Assembly: GCA_019916065.1 (NCBI GenBank)
Contig: CM034238.1
Location: 36,362,402-36,426,401, forward strand
Reading direction: 5' to 3'
DNA from: Vitellaria paradoxa
Taxonomy: Eukaryota; Streptophyta; Magnoliopsida; Ericales; Sapotaceae
DNA: 64,000 nucleotides
Shown in pieces: positions 35,846 to 49,308 of the stretch. The notes under the pieces are model-generated. The model did no database searches. It was not told the DNA's origin and saw only the letters and a program-made list of their open reading frames with translations. Positions within the stretch are counted from its first letter, which is position 1; each line of letters opens with the position of its first letter. Made by a program: the position numbers and the translations under genes.

Positions 35846-38800
35846 TCATATTGGATTAGACATACCAAGTTCTCTACGAATATAACAAAATCTATCCTCA
35901 TTCAATGGCTTAGTAAAACTATCGGCTAGTTGATTTTCTGTTCCAATAAATTCAAGAATAATATCATCTTTTTGAACATGATCTCTGAGAAAGTGGTGTC
36001 TAATTTCAATGTGTTTGGTCCTCGAATGTTGAATGGGATTCTTTGATAAATTAATAGCACTAGTATTATCACAATTAATTGGAATATGATCAAAGTAGAG
36101 TCCAAAATCTTCCAATTGTTGTTTCATCCATAAAATTTGTGCACAACAACTTCCAGCTGCGATATACTCGGCTTCCGCAGTAGATAATGCTACGGAATTT
36201 TGCTTCTTGCTAAACCATGATATAAGTGAATGACCTAGAAATTGACAAGTTCCACTAGTACTTTTTCTATCAACCTTGCATCCCGCAAAGTCCGCATCGG
36301 AGTAACCAATAAGGTCAAAAGCAATATCCCTAGGATAAAATATTCCTAAATTAGGTGTTCCTAATAAATATATAAGAATACGTTTAACGGCAATAACATG
36401 AGATTCCTTAGGGCACGATTGAAATCTAGCGCACATGCATACACTAAACATAATATCGGGTCTACTTGCCGTTAAGTATAAGAGTGAGCCAATCATACCT
36501 CTATAAAGTTTTTCATCAACTTTCTTACCATTTTCATCCTTGTCAAGTTTGGTTGAAGGACTTATAGGAGTCCCAATAGGCTTTGCATTTTCCATTCCAA
36601 ACCTCTTGAGTAGATCTTTTGTGTACTTGGCTTGGTTTATGAAGATGCCTTCCTTAGTTTGCTTAATTTGAAGTCCAAGAAAATAATTTAACTCTCCCAT
36701 CATACTCATTTCAAATTCACCTTGCATGCTCTTAGCAAATTCTTGACAAAGAGAGTCATTAGTAGCACCAAATATAATATCATCCACATATATTTGAGTA
36801 ATAAGCATATCATGATTTTTGGTTTTAATAAAAAGAATAGTGTCAATTTGTCCTCTAGTAAAACCATTTTCAATCAAAAATTTACTTAATCTTTCATACC
36901 AAGATCTTGGAGCTTGTTTTAAACCATATAAAGCCTTTTTTAATTTATAAACATGATTTGGGAATTCATAATTTTCAAAACCGGGAGGTTGTTCAACATA
37001 AACTTCTTCCGAAATGTATCCATTTAGAAAAGCACTTTTAACATCCATTTGATAAAGTTTGAAATTTCTAAAATATGCAATTGCAAGTAACATTCGAATT
37101 GCTTCTAATCTAGCTACCGGAGCAAAAGTTTCATTAAAATCAATTCCTTCTTCTTGATTAAAACCTTGGGCAACCAATCGAGCTTTATTTCTAATAACTA
37201 TCCCGGATTCATCCATTTTATTTCTAAAAACCCATTTTGTTTCAATCACGGGATGATCATTAGGTTTTGGGACTAAATCCCAAACTTGATTTCTTTCAAA
37301 TTGATTAAGCTCTTCTTGCATAGCTAAAATCCAACTTTCATCATTCTTGGCTTCTTGAAAACATTTAGGCTCAATTTGAGAAAGAAAAGCTAGATTATTA
37401 CAAATATTTCTAAGAGATGAATGAGTAGTTATACCTTTGGATGGATCACCAATGATTAAATCCTTAGGGTGATTGTGAATGTATCTCCATTCTTTTGGTA
37501 AGTCTTCTTTATTGTTCTTGAACTCATCAAGCTTTGGAGCATTTTCAATGGCTAATGGTTCTTCTTTATCTTCATTCGTTGACTTTACTTCTCGCTCTTG
37601 GATAGTGATGCTTTTCATTCTTTGTTCTAATCATATTTCAATATTCTTGGAAGAAAATGTGTTAGATTAATCAAATGCAACATGAATAGATTCTTCTACA
37701 ACTAAAGTTCTTTTATTATATACTCTATAAGCTTTACTAGAAGTAGAATATCCAAGAAATATTGCTTCATCCGATTTAGCATCAAATTTTCCTAAATTAT
37801 CTTTATTATTATTTAAAACAAAACATTTACAACCAAATGCATGAAAATAGCTAATATTAGGCTTTCTTCCATTCCATAGCTCATATGGAGTTTTCTTTAT
37901 AATGGGTCTAATCATTACTCAGTTTACAATATGGCAAGCGGTGTTAACCGCCTCGGCCCAAAAGTACTTTGGTAGATTATTTTCACAAAGCATAGTTCTA
38001 GCTATTTCTACAAGAGTCCTATTCTTCCTCTCAACTACACCATTTTGTTGAGGAGTTCTAGGAGCCGAGAAATTATGATCTATTCCATGTTCATCACAAT
38101 ATTTTTCAAAAGAATAATTTTCAAGTTCTCTACCATGGTCACTTCTAATTGAAGAAATAAGAAATCCCTTTTCATTTTGAAGTTTCCGACAAAGTTTTGT
38201 AAAAGCATAGAAAGCTTCATCCTTATGAGCTAAGAATGCCGCCCATGTAAATCTAGAGTAATCATCAACAACCACAAGTGCATATGATTTTCCACCAAGA
38301 CTTAAAGTCCTAGTAGGGCCAAATAGATCCATGTGTAGTAGTTGTAATGGCTTAGAAGTTGAAACTATATTTTTAGATTTGAAAGATGTTTTAACTTGTT
38401 TTCCAAATTGACATGCATCACATAATTTGTCTTCTTCAAATTTAATATTAGGTAAACCAACAACTAAGTCATTTTTGGAAAGTTTTGAAATTAAATCCAT
38501 GCTAGCATGTCCAAGTCTTCTATGCCATAACCAACTATTATCACTCATTACCGAAAAACATTTGACATCATTTAAGGATAAATCATTTAGATGAACAACA
38601 TAAACATTTTCATGTCTATGCCCTACAAATAATGTCTTATGGTCATTAATGTTCTCTATGATGCAATGGGAATGATCAAATATAACACGATTATCTTTAT
38701 CACATAATTGACTAATACTAAGCAAATTATGTTTTAAACCTTCAACTAATAATACATTTTCAATAGTAGGGAATGGAGGTTTACCAATGTTACCTATACC

Positions 38801-40015
38801 AATAATTCTTCCTTTGCTATTGTCTCCAAAAGTGACAAATCCTCCGTTTTTAGAAGATAAAAAAGTGAACATGGTTGCATCACCCGTCATATGCCTTGAG
38901 CAAGCACTATCAAGGAACCACCTTTCACTCTTTGATTTAGATTTCAAGCAAACCTCATTCTCTTCTTCTTGAGCCATAAAACAAATGTTTGCAATTTCTT
39001 CTCCATGTGACTCATTATCGGAGGAACTATCATCGCTATCTCCCCATGTTGCCACCATTGCATTCTTTTTGCCCTTTTTATAACTCTTTTTGAGTTGAGG
39101 ACATTCGGGCTTGATATGGCCGGGCTTTTTGCATTCATAGCAAATGATAATATCTTTCTTACTTGAGTCTCCTTTGATTGTCTCCTTCTTGTGGAATTTT
39201 CTTCCACCTTGCTTCTTTTTGTTAATGTATTTCTTGAATTTTCTAGTGATCATAGCAATGTCTTCATCATCTTCATCACTTGATTCATCCACATTTTTAT
39301 CATTAAATGTGGACTTGAAGGCAATTCCTTTCTTCTTTTTGGAGTCTTCTTCCTCATTAGCTTTTAAAGTAATCTCATGGGTCATAAGAGAACCCAAGAG
39401 TTCATCTAAACTCAATCTCGTGAGATCTTTTGCTTCTTGGATGGCCGTCACCTTTGGTTCCCATTCCTTTGGCAAAGACCTAAGAATTTTTCTCACCATT
39501 TCAACATTAGTATAGATTTTACCAAGAGATTTCAAACTATTTATAATATCGGTAAATCTAGTAAACATTTCCGAAATAGACTCATCCGGTTTCATTTTAA
39601 ACAATTCATAATGATGAAGAAGCATACTAATTTTAGACTCTTTAACTTGATTAGTACCTTCATGAGTGACTTCTAATTTATCCCAAATTTCTTTAGCGGT
39701 TTCACATGTAGAAATTCTATTAAACTCATTATGGTCAAGTGCACAATATAACATGTTCATAGCTTTGGCATTTAATTGGACTTTAGCTTCATCGGCTTCG
39801 GTCCATTCACTTTCATCCTTGGGAACAATCCTATTATCTACGGTTTTAGAAGGAACATAAGGTCCATTAGATATGACTTTCCATGACCCATAATCAATGG
39901 CTTGAACATAGATTCTCATTCTAGCCTTCCAATAATTATAGTTTGTTCCATTGAACAAAGGAGGTCGGTGGGTTGATTGGCCTTCAAAAGTGGAGGCACC
40001 AAAAGATGTTGCCAA
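35846..40015 (-). pseudogene. Copia C gag-pol polyprotein, one frame broken by three stops
   Basis: ATG at 40015 opens a single frame of about 1,390 codons to 35846. In order it encodes gag with the retrotransposon capsid (FNGTNYNYWKARM, about residue 20), a zinc knuckle CYECKKPGHIKPEC at about 290, aspartic protease DSACSRHM at about 368, integrase HH-CC domain (WHRRLGHAS at about 496; CDACQFGK) and core (HMDLFGP, SDHGRE, VVERKN), RT with YVDDIIFG near 36785, and RNase H (YSDADFAGCKVDRKSTSG, STAEAEYIAAG). In-frame stops lie at 37919-37921 (TGA), 37667-37669 (TAA) and 37631-37633 (TGA), all between integrase and RT. No frameshift was seen. The protein would make virus-like particles and copy element RNA; this copy cannot make the full polyprotein. 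Confidence 0.93.
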
Positions 40016-40070
40016 GATCTTAACTCTTTGACGGTTAAGTCAAAATAAGAGCCCTTGCTCTGATACCAAT

Positions 40071-41659
40071 TGTTGTCTCAAATAGCAACACTAGAGGGGG
40101 GTGAATAGGGCTGCTTAAAAATTTTGCAAATAAAAATTTCAACCCTAAAACAAATATGTCAAGATGAATATGAAATGCACCAAAAAAAAAATTATTTAAT
40201 ATTTGTGAATGAAGAGTGAGTGCTAGTGTTTGCAATAAATATAAAGAGAAGGGAAGAGAAGCAAACACAATCGATTTATAGTGGTTCGGCTTCAATATTG
40301 CCTACGTCCACTCCCCCAAGGCCTTCCTTGAGATTTCTCCACTATTCTTTGAAGAGCTTATTACACACTAGCTTCCCAAGGTGCTAGAAACCTTTTCCAA
40401 GTGATTTTATCCCCAAATCACTCACATAAGTCTCTCTCAAAGAAAGTCTCTTGTTTTGGTTCTAACACTTGAATCAAAACCAACAAGAGCTCACCCAACT
40501 CTCACAAATTAAAAGGGCTTTAAATTTTCCTTTCTTACAGCAACAATGATGAGTTTGAAACTCAATCAAATAAAAAAGAAACTCTCACAAGTTGAATATG
40601 AAAGATGAAGCACAAGTGTGGGAAGAAATCACTCTATGTTTGCAAAGTTATAGAATTTCTTGTATCTCTTTGTAAACACTTCTTTCTTGCCTTCTTCATC
40701 TTCTTGAATCTGAGTTTGAGGCTCTATTTATAGATGAAAATCTGCAAATGGCCGTTACTAAGTGAAAAGACACTTTTGCCCTTGAAAGAAATTGAATTTC
40801 CTTGCTTCCAATGCTGTCTTTCGATTCAGATTTTCTGAGATATATTTGTGACCGTTTTTCACCCTCAGAACGTTCAAATCTGACATTGCCTCAGAGTAAA
40901 GACTTTGTAGATATATAAGTCAGCTATCACATGTAAAATTTTGAGCTGCATCCAACGGTTAGATAGTCAGATATAGCTTCTGAACCGAGACCAGATTCTG
41001 ATAGCTTTTTCTGACATTCTGAATCTGTGTTTCCCGTTTAAGCTTCCGTTTCACTAGGATACTTTTAGAATTAGAAGAAACTTAAACTACAAAAGTTGTA
41101 GCTTTTTGAGTCTTCTTTTCACACAACAAAAATCAGAATTTTTAAAGCTGTAGAGTATGAGTTATGTCTCAAAAACTAAGACTAGCTTCAGAATTCAGAA
41201 TTAAAAACTTTTCTGTAATGCCTAATGTTCCAACTCATGTTTTGATACCTTAACGTCAGATTCACAAAAATCTCCCTTCGGTAAAGTTGTAGATATGGAA
41301 GTCTAGTTTACTATATTAAAATTTTATGAAAATTGAACCGTTGGATCTTAAGATATTATCTATATACTAACACGTGTCTGATTTCTCTGTTTATCCGAGT
41401 TAACCTCTAGTTCAAATATTCATCTTACTTTGATTTCTATTACTCCAAACTTTGAAATTCCTTTATTCCTTCATCCAAATTATGTGAAAATATCTAAAAA
41501 ATAATATCAATCTCTTCCAACTCTAATATCTTGAATCTATCAAATGAATTGTAACATTTCTTACAATGTCTATTTGAAAATTAATTATGAAAATTTAATT
41601 CAATGTTTGTTATCATCAAAATCAATTATAAAACTAACTTTACAAGCCTTGGGCCAACA
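40071..41659 (-). repeat. 5' LTR of copia C
   Basis: 1,589 bp, same termini as the 3' LTR. Compensating 1-bp differences are present, for instance an extra A near 40190 and a lost A near 40820. Confidence 0.96.
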
Positions 41660-44302
41660 CTTCATCATAATCAATTCCTTTTCTCTGTGAGTACCCTTTT
41701 GCTACTAACATAGCCTTGAACTTCTCTTTTTCCTTTTCTGACGCAGCTTCTTTCCTTTTATACACCCATTTGCAACACACTGTCTTTTTTCCCTCGGGCA
41801 GTTCTATCAATTCCCAAGTCTGGTTCTTGTGCAATGACTCCATTTCCTCCATCATGGCTTCCATCCATCTATCCTTTTCAGAACTACTGATAGCCTCCTG
41901 AAAAGTAGATGGATCTTCACTGGTAGTAGTCAAAGCAAAAGAAACCATATCCTCAAACCCATACCTTTCAGGTGCTTTGATAGTATGTCTAGGTCTCCTC
42001 GTGGCTATGCTTTCTTGCTGTTGATGTTTCTACTGTTCTTATGACTCAGAACCACATGTGTCAGAACCATTCAGCTCAACTTGTATACCCTGCTGTTTGT
42101 TACCATCTGCTGACTCGAATTTCTAATGTGTCTTGACCATATAAGCTTCATTAAATATCACATCTCTGCTGATCACTACCTTCATTGTTTCTGGATCCCA
42201 AAGCTTGTACCTTTTTACTCATTTTTCATACCTAATGAAGATACACTGTTTGGATTTCGCATCAAGCTTTGACCTCTCATCCTCGGGAACATGAACATAG
42301 GCTGGACATCCAAAGACTCGAAGAACTGAATAATCTACATCTCTCCCTATCCACACCTCTTCCGCTACATTTTCATCCAGAGCAATACTCGGTGACCTAT
42401 TTATAATAAAACATGCCATATTCACTGCTTCTACCCAGAAAATCTTAGGAAGTCCTGCATTCAATCTGATACATCGTATTTTCTCCGCTATAGTTCTGTT
42501 CATCCTTTCTGCCACCCCATTCTGCTGAGGTGTCTTACGAACTGTAAAGTGTTGCTGAATCCCGTGTTTCTCACAAAACTTCAGAAAAGGCACATTCTTG
42601 TACTTTTTCCCATTATGTGTCCTGAGGCACTTAATTCGCTTCCCTGTCTAGTTTTTCATTTTAGCTTTCCACACATTGAATTTATCAAAAACTTTAGATT
42701 TGTGTTTCATAAAGTACACCCAAACTTTCCTCAAAAAATCATCGATCAAGGTCACGAAATACAGAGATTCTCTTTTCGAAGCTACACTCACTGGCCCCTA
42801 AACATCTAAATGTATGTAGTCAAAAATTCCCTTTGTTCTATGAGTAGCACCTTTAAACTGCACCTTACACTGTTTCCCTAGAACACAGAACTTGCAGAAT
42901 CCAACCTTGCACGATTTCACCCCTTTCAGCAGATTCCTCTTATGTAGCTCCAACATCTCACGTTCCCCCATATGCACCAGACGCATATGCCAAAGCATAG
43001 TATCATTAGCATCTTCAGTTACAGTGGCAGTGGCTCCACCTACAACTATACTCCCTATCAGCTTATAAATATTTCCAGGACCTTTCAAACCCTTCAAGAT
43101 CACCATAACACCTTTCGTTACCTTCATTACTCCACCTTCTGTTTTGTACCCGTAGCCTGCAGAGTCTAAGGTTCCCATTGAAATTAAGTTTTTCCTCAAA
43201 TCTAGAACATGCCTAACATCGCCTAAGGTTCTCACAATACTATCAAACATTCTGATTTTAATTATCCCTATTCCCATGACTTTGCAAGATGCATTATTGC
43301 CTAAAAGAACAGTACCACAATTCACTGACCTGTAGGTGTCAAATCATTCTTTGTTAGGAGACATGTGATAAGAGCATGCTGAATCCAGAATCCATGAGTC
43401 TGACAGATGATCCACATGAATTGATACTGAAAGCATATCACCATCATCTTTCGAATCCTGCTGTGCGACATTCGCAGAATTCGACGGTCCATCTTTCTTC
43501 TCCTCTGCCCTTCCTTGTTTCTTCTTCCAGTTTGTACCCTTTTTAGGGCAGTCTTTCTTCATGTGTCCCGGTTCATGGCACTTGTAACACTTGTACGCAA
43601 ACCCTTCACTGGACTGCCCCTTCGACTGAGATCTCCCACAGCCTCCACCTGCTTTATCCCTCTCCTTCTTTCTTTCACGATTCTCGTACCCCTTTGCCAC
43701 CAGTCCTTCACCTTGAGATAAATCAGCCTGTTGCTTGCATTGGTTATACGCCAAAGGGCTGTAGTGACCTCCTCTAGTTCTAGGGTTTCTTTACCCCAAA
43801 GTAGAGTTGTAACGAGCATGTCGAGAGAAGATGATAACGAGGACAGTAACATTAGAGCCTGGTTTTCCTCTTTGAATTTCACATCAATCCTTAGCAGATC
43901 GCTAACAAGTTGATTGAACGTATGAATATGCTGAATTAGATCGGAACCCTCGGCCATCTTCAATCTAAATAACTTCTGTTTTAAAAACAGTTTATTTGTC
44001 GAAGACTTTGACATATACCTGCTCTCCAGTTTAGCCCAAACACTAGCAGGCGAGTCATCACCAATGACGTGATACATAACTTCGTCCGCAAGATACAGAC
44101 GAATCGTACTCACTGCCTTCATCTGTAGTTCTTCCCAGTCATCGTTTAACATCACCTCTGGTTTCTTCTTAGCCCCGTTCAACGCCTTCACCAAACCCTG
44201 CTGTATTAACAGATGTTTTACCCACTGTTGCTATAGTCCGAAATTCCCAGTCCCGTCGAACTTTTCTACGTCGAACTTTGTAACAAACGAACTTCCCACC
44301 AT
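41660..44302 (-). pseudogene. Copia B gag, protease, integrase and start of RT, with stops and a frameshift
   Basis: ATG at 44302 opens gag (KFDVEKFDGTGNF). A TAG interrupts it near 44236, and capsid sequence follows (LYLADEVMYHVIGDDSPASV). A frame change near 43750 leads to the zinc knuckle (CYKCHEPGHMKKDC, about 43590), protease (WILDSACSYHMSP, about 43380) and integrase (LWHMRLVHMGE; RKTPQQNGVAERMNRTIAE at about 42540). More stops lie at 43344, 42798, near 42650, 42219 and beyond. The RT beginning (KWVYKRKEA, GIDYDE) reaches the copia C insertion. Ignoring the insertion and one duplication copy, the phase continues on the other side. Confidence 0.9.
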
Positions 44303-44340
44303 CGTTCTTCGTGTGATTCAACCTGGCTCTGATACCAATT

Positions 44341-44731
44341 TGTAGGATCGATTTACACACACACACACACACGATATATAGAAGAAAAACAGTGAAAGAT
44401 CAACACACAGATTTACGTGGTTCCCTAAAATCTGGGTACGTCCACGGGAGCAAGAGCGAGAGTTCTTTCTTATTGATCACAGGGTTACATAGAGAATATT
44501 TATACCCATCTCTATTCTTAACCCTAATAGGATTACATGGTCTATTCCTAACCCTAATAAGATTATATGGTCTGATTCCCAAAATACCCTTAATTATACC
44601 GTACCGTACCCTGAGGGGCGTTGCCCCCCGCACCCCCCAAACCTTCGGGCCTACGGCTCAGCCCACTACGCGTTGAATCCGAGTCCTTCCTAACACTTGG
44701 TTTCTCTCCATATGAGCCACAAGTCCCAACA
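44341..44731 (-). repeat. 5' LTR of copia B
   Basis: 391 bp, TGTAGGATCGATTTAC to AAGTCCCAACA on +. It starts with a CA microsatellite that differs in length from the other LTR. Confidence 0.93.
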
Positions 44732-45640
44732 CTATAGATTTTGGTTTGATTTTGAATTCTAAAAGATGAAGTAGTTATTGACTCTGAAAAATAAGCACAA
44801 TTATTTTGTTGATATATTATAGGGATGGTTATTTTCTTACTCATACGTTTTGATGGAAAGAATTTTCCAGTTATTATGTTGACAGAATTTTCCATCAATT
44901 TAAGTTAATCCAAGAGAAAGTGAGTTAAGTGAGAGAAACAATTTTTATAGAGTTTGTCATCATATAAGTTGTAAGGAGATAATAATAACAAGAAAGTAAG
45001 AATAATATATCTCATGAATTCTTATATGTTTTCTTGTATTAAATATTTTGTATTATAGATAAACTGTGAATATCATGATAGTTAAAAATCATAATTAAAT
45101 AGAAATTATATTATATGTGAAGCTTATTTATCCCAACAAATGATATTAAAGTGAGGTTCAAGTCATCAAAATGCAAAATAAATGAGTTTTGCTTTTGGTC
45201 CAGAATTCAAATTTGCTCGAAATCAAGATTTAAGCACACTAGAGTGTAGATCTCGTGAAGAAGGGCAACCTGTCGCAAACTAAAGTATCAGAAGCCGCTA
45301 CACCCCACTAAAATCTATGATAGTAGTTCCTATATGTGGCTTGAGGAAGAAGGAAAGTGAAGGCCATGCGTGGCTGCACACACCAAAAGCCAAGTCGAGT
45401 CAAGCTATGTTCATCAACTCAAAGCCAATCGGTACATGGTAGAGGTCTACATCAAACACAATGTCAATATACAGTTGCCACGTCATCAGCGAGAACTAGA
45501 TCACGAGAATGCATTAGCACAGAAGTGCCATGTCATTGACATGTCAACAATGATGTTAGGAATACATGCTAAGAAGGAATATTCTTTGCTAGAAGGGAAT
45601 ATTCTATATTGACAATTTAACCAATGAAGATTTTAAAAAG
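44732..45640 (+). mobile_element. Old Ty1-copia element A: rest of 5' LTR and leader, truncated
   Basis: After the ctata duplication the LTR begun at 32138 resumes and ends TTTATCCCAACA at 45138. It is followed by a TGATATTAAAGTGAGGTTC segment at 45141, a degenerate form of the TGGTATCAAAGC-type primer site. About 500 bp of decayed leader/gag-like sequence follow, with no intact frame. The right end is approximate and no 3' LTR was found before the kinase gene. Confidence 0.5.
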
Positions 45641-46459
45641 GATAAATTACATTTACCTTCCTTTAACGCAAGCATATATTTAACATTGGAATTAACGAAT
45701 GTCAACAAATACAGCAAATCCACTATCGTTTTTGTTGTATATTTGTGCAATTGTTTGATTTTGGACCCTGTTTATGCGAACAATTTTCAATCATAGTCGC
45801 ATGAAATAATTTTCCTTGCTGCAGGGGTGGAATCCATAATACCTTATCCTAACCAATGCAGCAAATCAAGGGAGTAAAACAAAAGATGGTTAGAACAAGT
45901 AGGGACAAAATCAAGAATTTAGTATAGGGGGAGTCAGTTCTTAAAAATTTTAATATTTCTCCCCAACCTAAAAAACATAATCTTAGAATTAAGCATTCTT
46001 TTTAAGGATTTTCAACAAGTAAGATAAATTAATCGCCACGGGTTTAAAAAATTAAGTAAATATATAAAATTTATTTATACATTCGTTTAAAAATTATTCG
46101 ATTAAGTCAAATTATTAATGATCAAAATCAAGTCTTATAACTAGCTTATTTATTACTTAATTCAAAAATTAACTCTATATGTCATTAATGCCCAAGGTAA
46201 AAGGATTGGATGCGAGTTGTATTCGAAAAAAATAATATATTTATAAATATCTATATATATTATATACACAGATTATTTTTTTTTTTAAACATTGTCCTCC
46301 ATTGACATAGTATAGGTCCATCCCTGAGGACAAGATTACTTACTATGATCAAAATAAAATCTTATATTAGCAATAATACATTCATATGCTAAACAAACAA
46401 ACAAAAGATTTTTATCAACAACATTAATCCGCTTCCTTACTCCATCAGTGCCAAGAGCA
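45641..46459. other. Intergenic sequence 3' of the receptor kinase
   Basis: AT-rich; a short stretch at about 45645 (aaattacatttacc) resembles the left flank of the MITE at 4290. The kinase 3' UTR is presumably adjacent to 46460. Confidence 0.4.
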
Positions 46460-49273
46460 CTACAATTTATCCAGAACTTGCAGAGCTTCTTTCATGGAAG
46501 GTCTCTTTTGTGGGACCAAAGAAACACAACTAAACCCTAATTTAAAGCACGCCACCAGGGCTTCCCCCCTACCCTCCACGTCATCCCTAATTGCCACGTC
46601 AGCCATTCTCAGGACCCGACCCTTGTCCTCTGCCGCCACCACCGACCCGAAATTCCACTGGCTCAACTCTCTCTCCGAGAACGCCCTTCCCGTCAGAAGC
46701 TCAAGCAAAATAATCCCAAAGGAATAGACATCCCATTTCGGAACCGGCTTTGGGTTTTCTAGTGATTCGGGCGCACGATACGGAGACGCGCAACCCCCAA
46801 AACCGGCCGGTCCAGTGTGACTGGCACTGCTTATTGAGAAGTCTTCTATGCTCTCGCGAGAACCAGTGCATCTCTTGCTGCTAAGATGGCGAGTGGCTCC
46901 ACTGTGGGTACGGCGGTGGTGGTAGTGGTTACCGGAGATAAGCCCGGCGAGGCCGAGATCGGAGATTATGGGCACCAAGTCATGGGTTAGGAGGATGTTA
47001 CTTGGTTTTATATTGCCATGCACATATTTCTTCTCGTGGATGAAGGAAAGTCCCCTGGCAACTCCTTTCGCTATTTTGAGTCGAATTTCGAAAGGCAAGC
47101 GACTTGGACAGCAGCCCAGTTGTTCTGAATTTTTCAAATAAAGAAAAAATAATAAATTGTAAATTACGATACAACGGCCATGGTTCAAGACTTCATTCTC
47201 ATTCCCTCTCCCTCATGTATATATATATATATATATATATATATGATCCATTTGGTATTTTAAAATTCACTAAAAAATACTAAAAATCTGTAAAAAATAT
47301 TCACTTTTTATTTTACTGCACAAATTATAAGATTACAACTTTTATATATTTTTACTAACTTTTTATAACTTTAAATGCACCCATAGTGTGATTATTTTTA
47401 GATCAAATATTAAGAAAGAGAAAATATAGAATAGTAAAATAACAAAATTAATTTGAATATAATTTAAATTTTAGAAAGATTGGTCCACAGTTTAATTTTT
47501 TTTAATTTAAAAATTTACATGTACTAGTAATGGTTTTTTTTTTTTTTTAAAGTAAGGTCAATTATTTTTAAAAATTTTAAAGGACTCAACTGTAGTATAA
47601 ATTTTAAAATTTACATGTATGATAGTATTTTCTCAAACTTTGGCCTCCTTAATCCTTTAATAGCCATGTCACTGTATATATATAATAATCCAAAACTAAG
47701 AATCACTTACCATTCAAAAAAATAAATAAAAATCACAATTACACATAGCCAAAGGCAATCAAGCAAGAATGCAATTCCCATTTTTGTTTTCTTTTTCTTT
47801 ATCCTTTTTTTTATTATTTTAATCTTGCCAGGCATATATTAGTTGTCAAGTATAAAAAGACAGAGACATATATAAACAGTCATTGTTGAGAGAGAAGCTT
47901 CGGAAATAAATGCGTAACATGCGTTTGGTTTATTATTTGTTTTTATTTTTTATTTTTTTTCCCATATGGATTGCCTATCTACGTATTCTTTGGGGCTACA
48001 AACAAAATCCCACAACGCTTGTCTCCATTGAACCCCCCGGGGGGCCAAAAAAAATATTCGAATATTTGTTTTGTTTATTGCAATCACTGTAGTAATGCAA
48101 ATGTTGCTGTGGTATTTTTTTTTTAAGACGATACTGATTTACTTAAACTCCCATATTTGAATATAAATTGATATATTTGATTGGGGGATTGCAGTAAAGG
48201 GTTATTGCAATCGCTGCAGTAACTCTCAAACGATATCATTTTGATGTTTTTTTTTTTTTTCTCTCAAAACAACACTATTCCACTTAATCTTTATATTTGA
48301 ATATGAATTGATATATTCATTAGATCTTCGGGGGAAAACTGCAGTAAGGGTTATTACAGTTGTTGCAGTAATCCCAAATGATGTCGTTTTTGCGTTTTTC
48401 TTTCAAAACGACACTACTCCACTTAAGTCCCTATATTTAAATATGTATTGATGTATTCGACCGGGGGACTATAGTAGGATTATTGCAACTGCTGCAATAA
48501 CCCTCAAACGATGTTGTTTTGATATTTTCTCTCTCAAAACAACACTGCTCCATGTTCCATTTAAGTTCTCATATTTGAATATAAATTGCTACATTCAAAT
48601 ACATCAAATATATTAATTTATATTCGAATAGGAGAACTTAAGTAGAATAGTATCATTTTGAATGAAAAAATATCGAAACGGCGCCATTTTAGAATTACTG
48701 TAGCGGTTACAGTAAACTCCTTCTGTAACCCCCCGAGTCACCATTGGACTTGCTTTAGGACACTGCTGGTAGCTTCCTTCCTTAGGTAGTTTGTTTTTTT
48801 CCTCCTCTTCTTCTTCTTTTTATTTGAATTTTAAAGAATTATTTTTTTTCATTTTATTGAATATATAACAAATTCTTCGAATCATTTCGCTATGCTATCT
48901 ATTAAAATATTCATTATCAAAAATTTCTTTATTATTTTTCTTTCCAAAAAGTTAATCCGTAAAAAGAAATAAAATAAAAAAATTATTTTTAATATTAAAA
49001 ATTTTGGAGAAAAATTACAAGTTTCCTATATTTAGGAAGCAATACTTTAGTTGATCCTTATTTTGGTTTTTAGGGGAAACTAACAGAGGCAAGAAAGAAA
49101 ACAAATTTCTCTATTTTTAACTACCCGTTGATTATCAAAGTGTTACTTAAGTAATATTAGATACTACAAGATAATACAAACTAATACAAACTTATATTAC
49201 ATTAAATTTAAAATTAATATGACATTGTTTAAGTAAATTAATTTTTTTATCATATTATTCAAATTTTAAAATA

Positions 49274-49308
<35 letters not shown>

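Larger units (their letters stand above)
33953..41659 (-). mobile_element. Ty1-copia retrotransposon C (SIRE-like), complete, nested in copia B; TSD CTTCA
   Basis: 7,707-bp element with two LTRs of identical length (1,589 bp), a primer site GCTCTGATACCA at 40057-40068 next to the 5' LTR, and a purine tract (aaaaagggggagat on the - strand) next to the 3' LTR. The target duplication cttca lies at 33948-33952 and 41660-41664, within the RT reading frame of copia B. The LTRs are roughly 98% alike by eye, so it is younger than B. The domain order gag-PR-IN-RT-RH is that of Ty1-copia. Lineage assignment to SIRE is an inference from the gag and RT style. Confidence 0.96.
32166..44731 (-). mobile_element. 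Ty1-copia retrotransposon B (Tork-like), interrupted by copia C; TSD CTATA
   Basis: The element has LTRs at 44341-44731 (5') and 32166-32554 (3') and a 5-bp duplication ctata at 32161-32165 and 44732-44736. The primer site GCTCTGATACCA (on +, 44326-44337) matches the initiator Met-tRNA type. Its own sequence is about 4.86 kb once copia C (33953-41659) is excluded. The LTRs differ at roughly 7% by eye, so it is clearly older than C. Gag beginning (KFDGTGNF) suggests the Tork lineage (inference). Confidence 0.93.
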
